A stretch of 5,493 bases of DNA, taken from NCBI GenBank assembly GCA_964627805.1, contig CAZVLA010000005.1, positions 1-5,493 on the forward strand, read 5' to 3'. Below are positions 4,344 to 5,493 of this stretch, piece by piece. This DNA is from CAZAMI01 sp964627805. GTDB taxonomy: Archaea > Thermoproteota > Thermoprotei_A > Sulfolobales > NBVN01. Under the pieces are notes generated by a model. The model was not told the origin of the DNA. It was given only the letters and a program-made list of their open reading frames with translations, and searched no databases. Within the stretch, counting starts at the first letter, position 1. Each line of letters begins with the position of its first letter. A program made the translations under genes and the position numbers.

Positions 4344-4932
4344 TACCTTAACTGTCTATGGCTGGTTTAGGGAGCTGGTCAGGTCTAGAATACCCTCTAA
4401 CCCTAACATAATCCACGTTACTGAGGCCTCAGGGTGCCTTAGGAAGGCCTTCTACGATAGGGTGGCGCCAGCACCTGCCCTAGACGTAACTAATGTCGTG
4501 GTAACGATAGGCAACGGAATCCACCACCAACTACAGGCCCTACTATTGAGGAAGGGGTGGGAAGCTGAGGTATCCGTAAAATTCAGGACCAAGGTAATCG
4601 AGCTAGTAGGACATGCAGACCTAGTAGCACCTGACGGTACGGTTGTGGAGATTAAGACCGTTAATGAGGTGCCTCAGGAACCCTACCAACCCCACGTAAT
4701 GCAGGTGAACGCATACCTAAACATGCTCAACTCTAGAGAGGGCTACATAGTCTACATAGGCAGGGACGGGAAAGTAAGAACATTCATGGTAAGGTCGAGT
4801 AAGGTGTTGTTTCATAAGCTACTGAAGAGGGCGCATCACCTACATTACTCACTCATAAACAATGAACCACCTAAGCCCGAGAAATCACCCCTATGCAGCT
4901 ACTGCCCATACAGATGGAGGTGCTTCAGGTGA
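4333..4932 (+). CDS. Cas4-like RecB-family nuclease with candidate Fe-S cluster
   Basis: This 199-aa protein has the ordered features of Cas4/AddB-type nucleases. They are C35 in HVTEASGCLRKAFYDR, a helix with H64/H65 (GNGIHH), D96 in GHADLV, E107 and K109 in VEIKT, Q124 and Y128 in QVNAY, and C188, C191 and C197 near the end (CSYCPYRWRC). The D, E-x-K, Q-x3-Y set is the PD-(D/E)XK metal-dependent active site, and the four cysteines fit a [4Fe-4S] cluster. The length is typical of Cas4. Family members cut or resect DNA ends. GGTGAG lies just ahead of the ATG at 4333. No cas1, cas2 or CRISPR repeat is present, so this is a solo Cas4-like protein of a mobile element. Possible roles are genome replication, recombination or interference with host CRISPR, all inferred. 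Confidence 0.88.
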   Translation: MRVDTLTVYGWFRELVRSRIPSNPNIIHVTEASGCLRKAFYDRVAPAPALDVTNVVVTIGNGIHHQLQALLLRKGWEAEVSVKFRTKVIELVGHADLVAPDGTVVEIKTVNEVPQEPYQPHVMQVNAYLNMLNSREGYIVYIGRDGKVRTFMVRSSKVLFHKLLKRAHHLHYSLINNEPPKPEKSPLCSYCPYRWRCFR

Positions 4933-4936
4933 GGCC

Positions 4937-5493
4937 ATGAAAGAACTAAAACTACTCAAAGAACTGGAGAGATCAATAAAGGAGAAATCCGTAGTTATAC
5001 CGCAAAAGAAAACAGTTGTAGTGACTACTGAGGAGAAGGACGGTTATGTAGTTAAGAAGGAGATAGGTTACCTTCACTTAAACGTTGATGGAGACATTAT
5101 CTATGCTGATGAACCTCTTCAGGAAGAAGCTGTAAATTACGGTTATTTGTACCCCATTGAAGCGGGCTTAGCTGGGTGCGGTATTGATGAAATTAATGCG
5201 AGAGCTTACTTAAAGCAGTTAGGGCTTTATAGTGAGTATGAGAGATTTAAGAAAACTCTTGAAGATGCTAGAATTTCTAACCCTTCAAGGTCGGCATTAG
5301 CAGGACTCACAAGGGTATACAGATTCGAGAGATACGATCTAGACCTAGGCAGGAAGATTTTGAGTAATTACGAGGTATTTATAAACGAGCTGTTCGCCCC
5401 CTACGATCCTTGGATTGTAGATATTTACAAAGCCTACATACCGCCATTTCCTCATGCTAGGTACGGTCCTCACGCCATTATATGCACAGTTCC
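4937..5493 (+). CDS. Unrecognised protein, N-terminal 185 residues, cut by right edge
   Basis: The frame opens with ATG at 4937, 4 nt after the Cas4-like stop, with AGGTGAGG directly upstream. It stays open to the window end. It begins MKELKLLKELERSIKEKSVV. A charged helix (1-18) is followed by strands (19-55), a mixed middle and an aromatic/Pro-rich stretch (FAPYDPWIVDIYKAYIPPFP, 153-172), then HARYGPHAIICTV at the edge. I do not recognise the family. The final hydrophobic strand could be the one leading into a P-loop, but the next residues are not available. It uses AGA over AGG for Arg (6 to 4), unlike the Cas4-like gene (4 to 12). It also holds the only GATC sites in the element part, so it may have a different recent history. 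Confidence 0.7.
   Translation, partial: MKELKLLKELERSIKEKSVVIPQKKTVVVTTEEKDGYVVKKEIGYLHLNVDGDIIYADEPLQEEAVNYGYLYPIEAGLAGCGIDEINARAYLKQLGLYSEYERFKKTLEDARISNPSRSALAGLTRVYRFERYDLDLGRKILSNYEVFINELFAPYDPWIVDIYKAYIPPFPHARYGPHAIICTV

Larger units (their letters stand above)
219..5493. mobile_element. Integrated SSV-type element (provirus or plasmid), left part
   Basis: The element begins inside the tRNA-Leu gene and runs past the right edge. Support comes from the split integrase at the tRNA, the compact operons of small unknown proteins, an ATPase with a helix-turn-helix, AbrB-like regulators, a stand-alone Cas4-like nuclease, and a lack of GATC up to 4970. No capsid or conjugation gene is recognisable, so virus and plasmid cannot be told apart here. 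The right end should carry the integrase C-terminal part and a second copy of the tRNA 3' half. Confidence 0.8.

Overview
The window looks like crenarchaeal DNA carrying the left end of an integrated virus or plasmid. The archaeal signs are a tRNA-Leu(TAG) with a TATA-type promoter, TATA-like boxes about 26 bp ahead of several genes, GGTG-type ribosome binding sites, many GTG/TTG starts, and an SSV (fusellovirus)-type integrase fragment at the tRNA. A Thermoproteales-like host is a guess from composition only.

Host part (1 to about 219). A leftward gene is cut by the left edge. It diverges from the tRNA-Leu(TAG) gene at 183-270. One symmetric AT-rich box near 156 is placed to serve both. The tRNA 3' half is the attachment site.

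Leftward (minus-strand) element block (about 270-3221). Nearest the tRNA is the N-terminal piece of an SSV-type integrase, whose reading frame runs into the antisense strand of the tRNA. Integration has separated it from its catalytic C-terminal part, which should lie past the right edge. Behind it sit a P-loop ATPase with a C-terminal helix-turn-helix and three tightly overlapping small genes, two of which look like tandem paralogues. This four-gene operon is probably the replication or DNA-handling module. Upstream is a winged-helix regulator-like gene with a 25-bp palindrome at its predicted transcription start.

Central control region (3221-3830). Two short AbrB-like (swapped-hairpin) DNA-binding proteins are encoded here, at 3296-3448 (+) and 3530-3715 (-). 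There are two divergent promoter regions. The second holds four CTAGAAA half-sites spaced by 10, 21 and 10 bp plus a perfect 12-bp palindrome. The same half-site occurs ahead of the ATPase operon, suggesting one regulon.

Rightward (plus-strand) operon (3827-5493+). It encodes a 47-aa protein, a winged-helix protein with a Cys/His cluster, a Cas4-like RecB-family nuclease with four candidate Fe-S cysteines and PD-(D/E)XK residues, and an unrecognised protein cut by the right edge. There are no CRISPR repeats or other cas genes, so this is a stand-alone Cas4-like nuclease, as is known from archaeal viruses and mobile elements.

By eye, GATC is absent from 116 to 4970 although about 18 would be expected, which suggests restriction avoidance in the element's past hosts.
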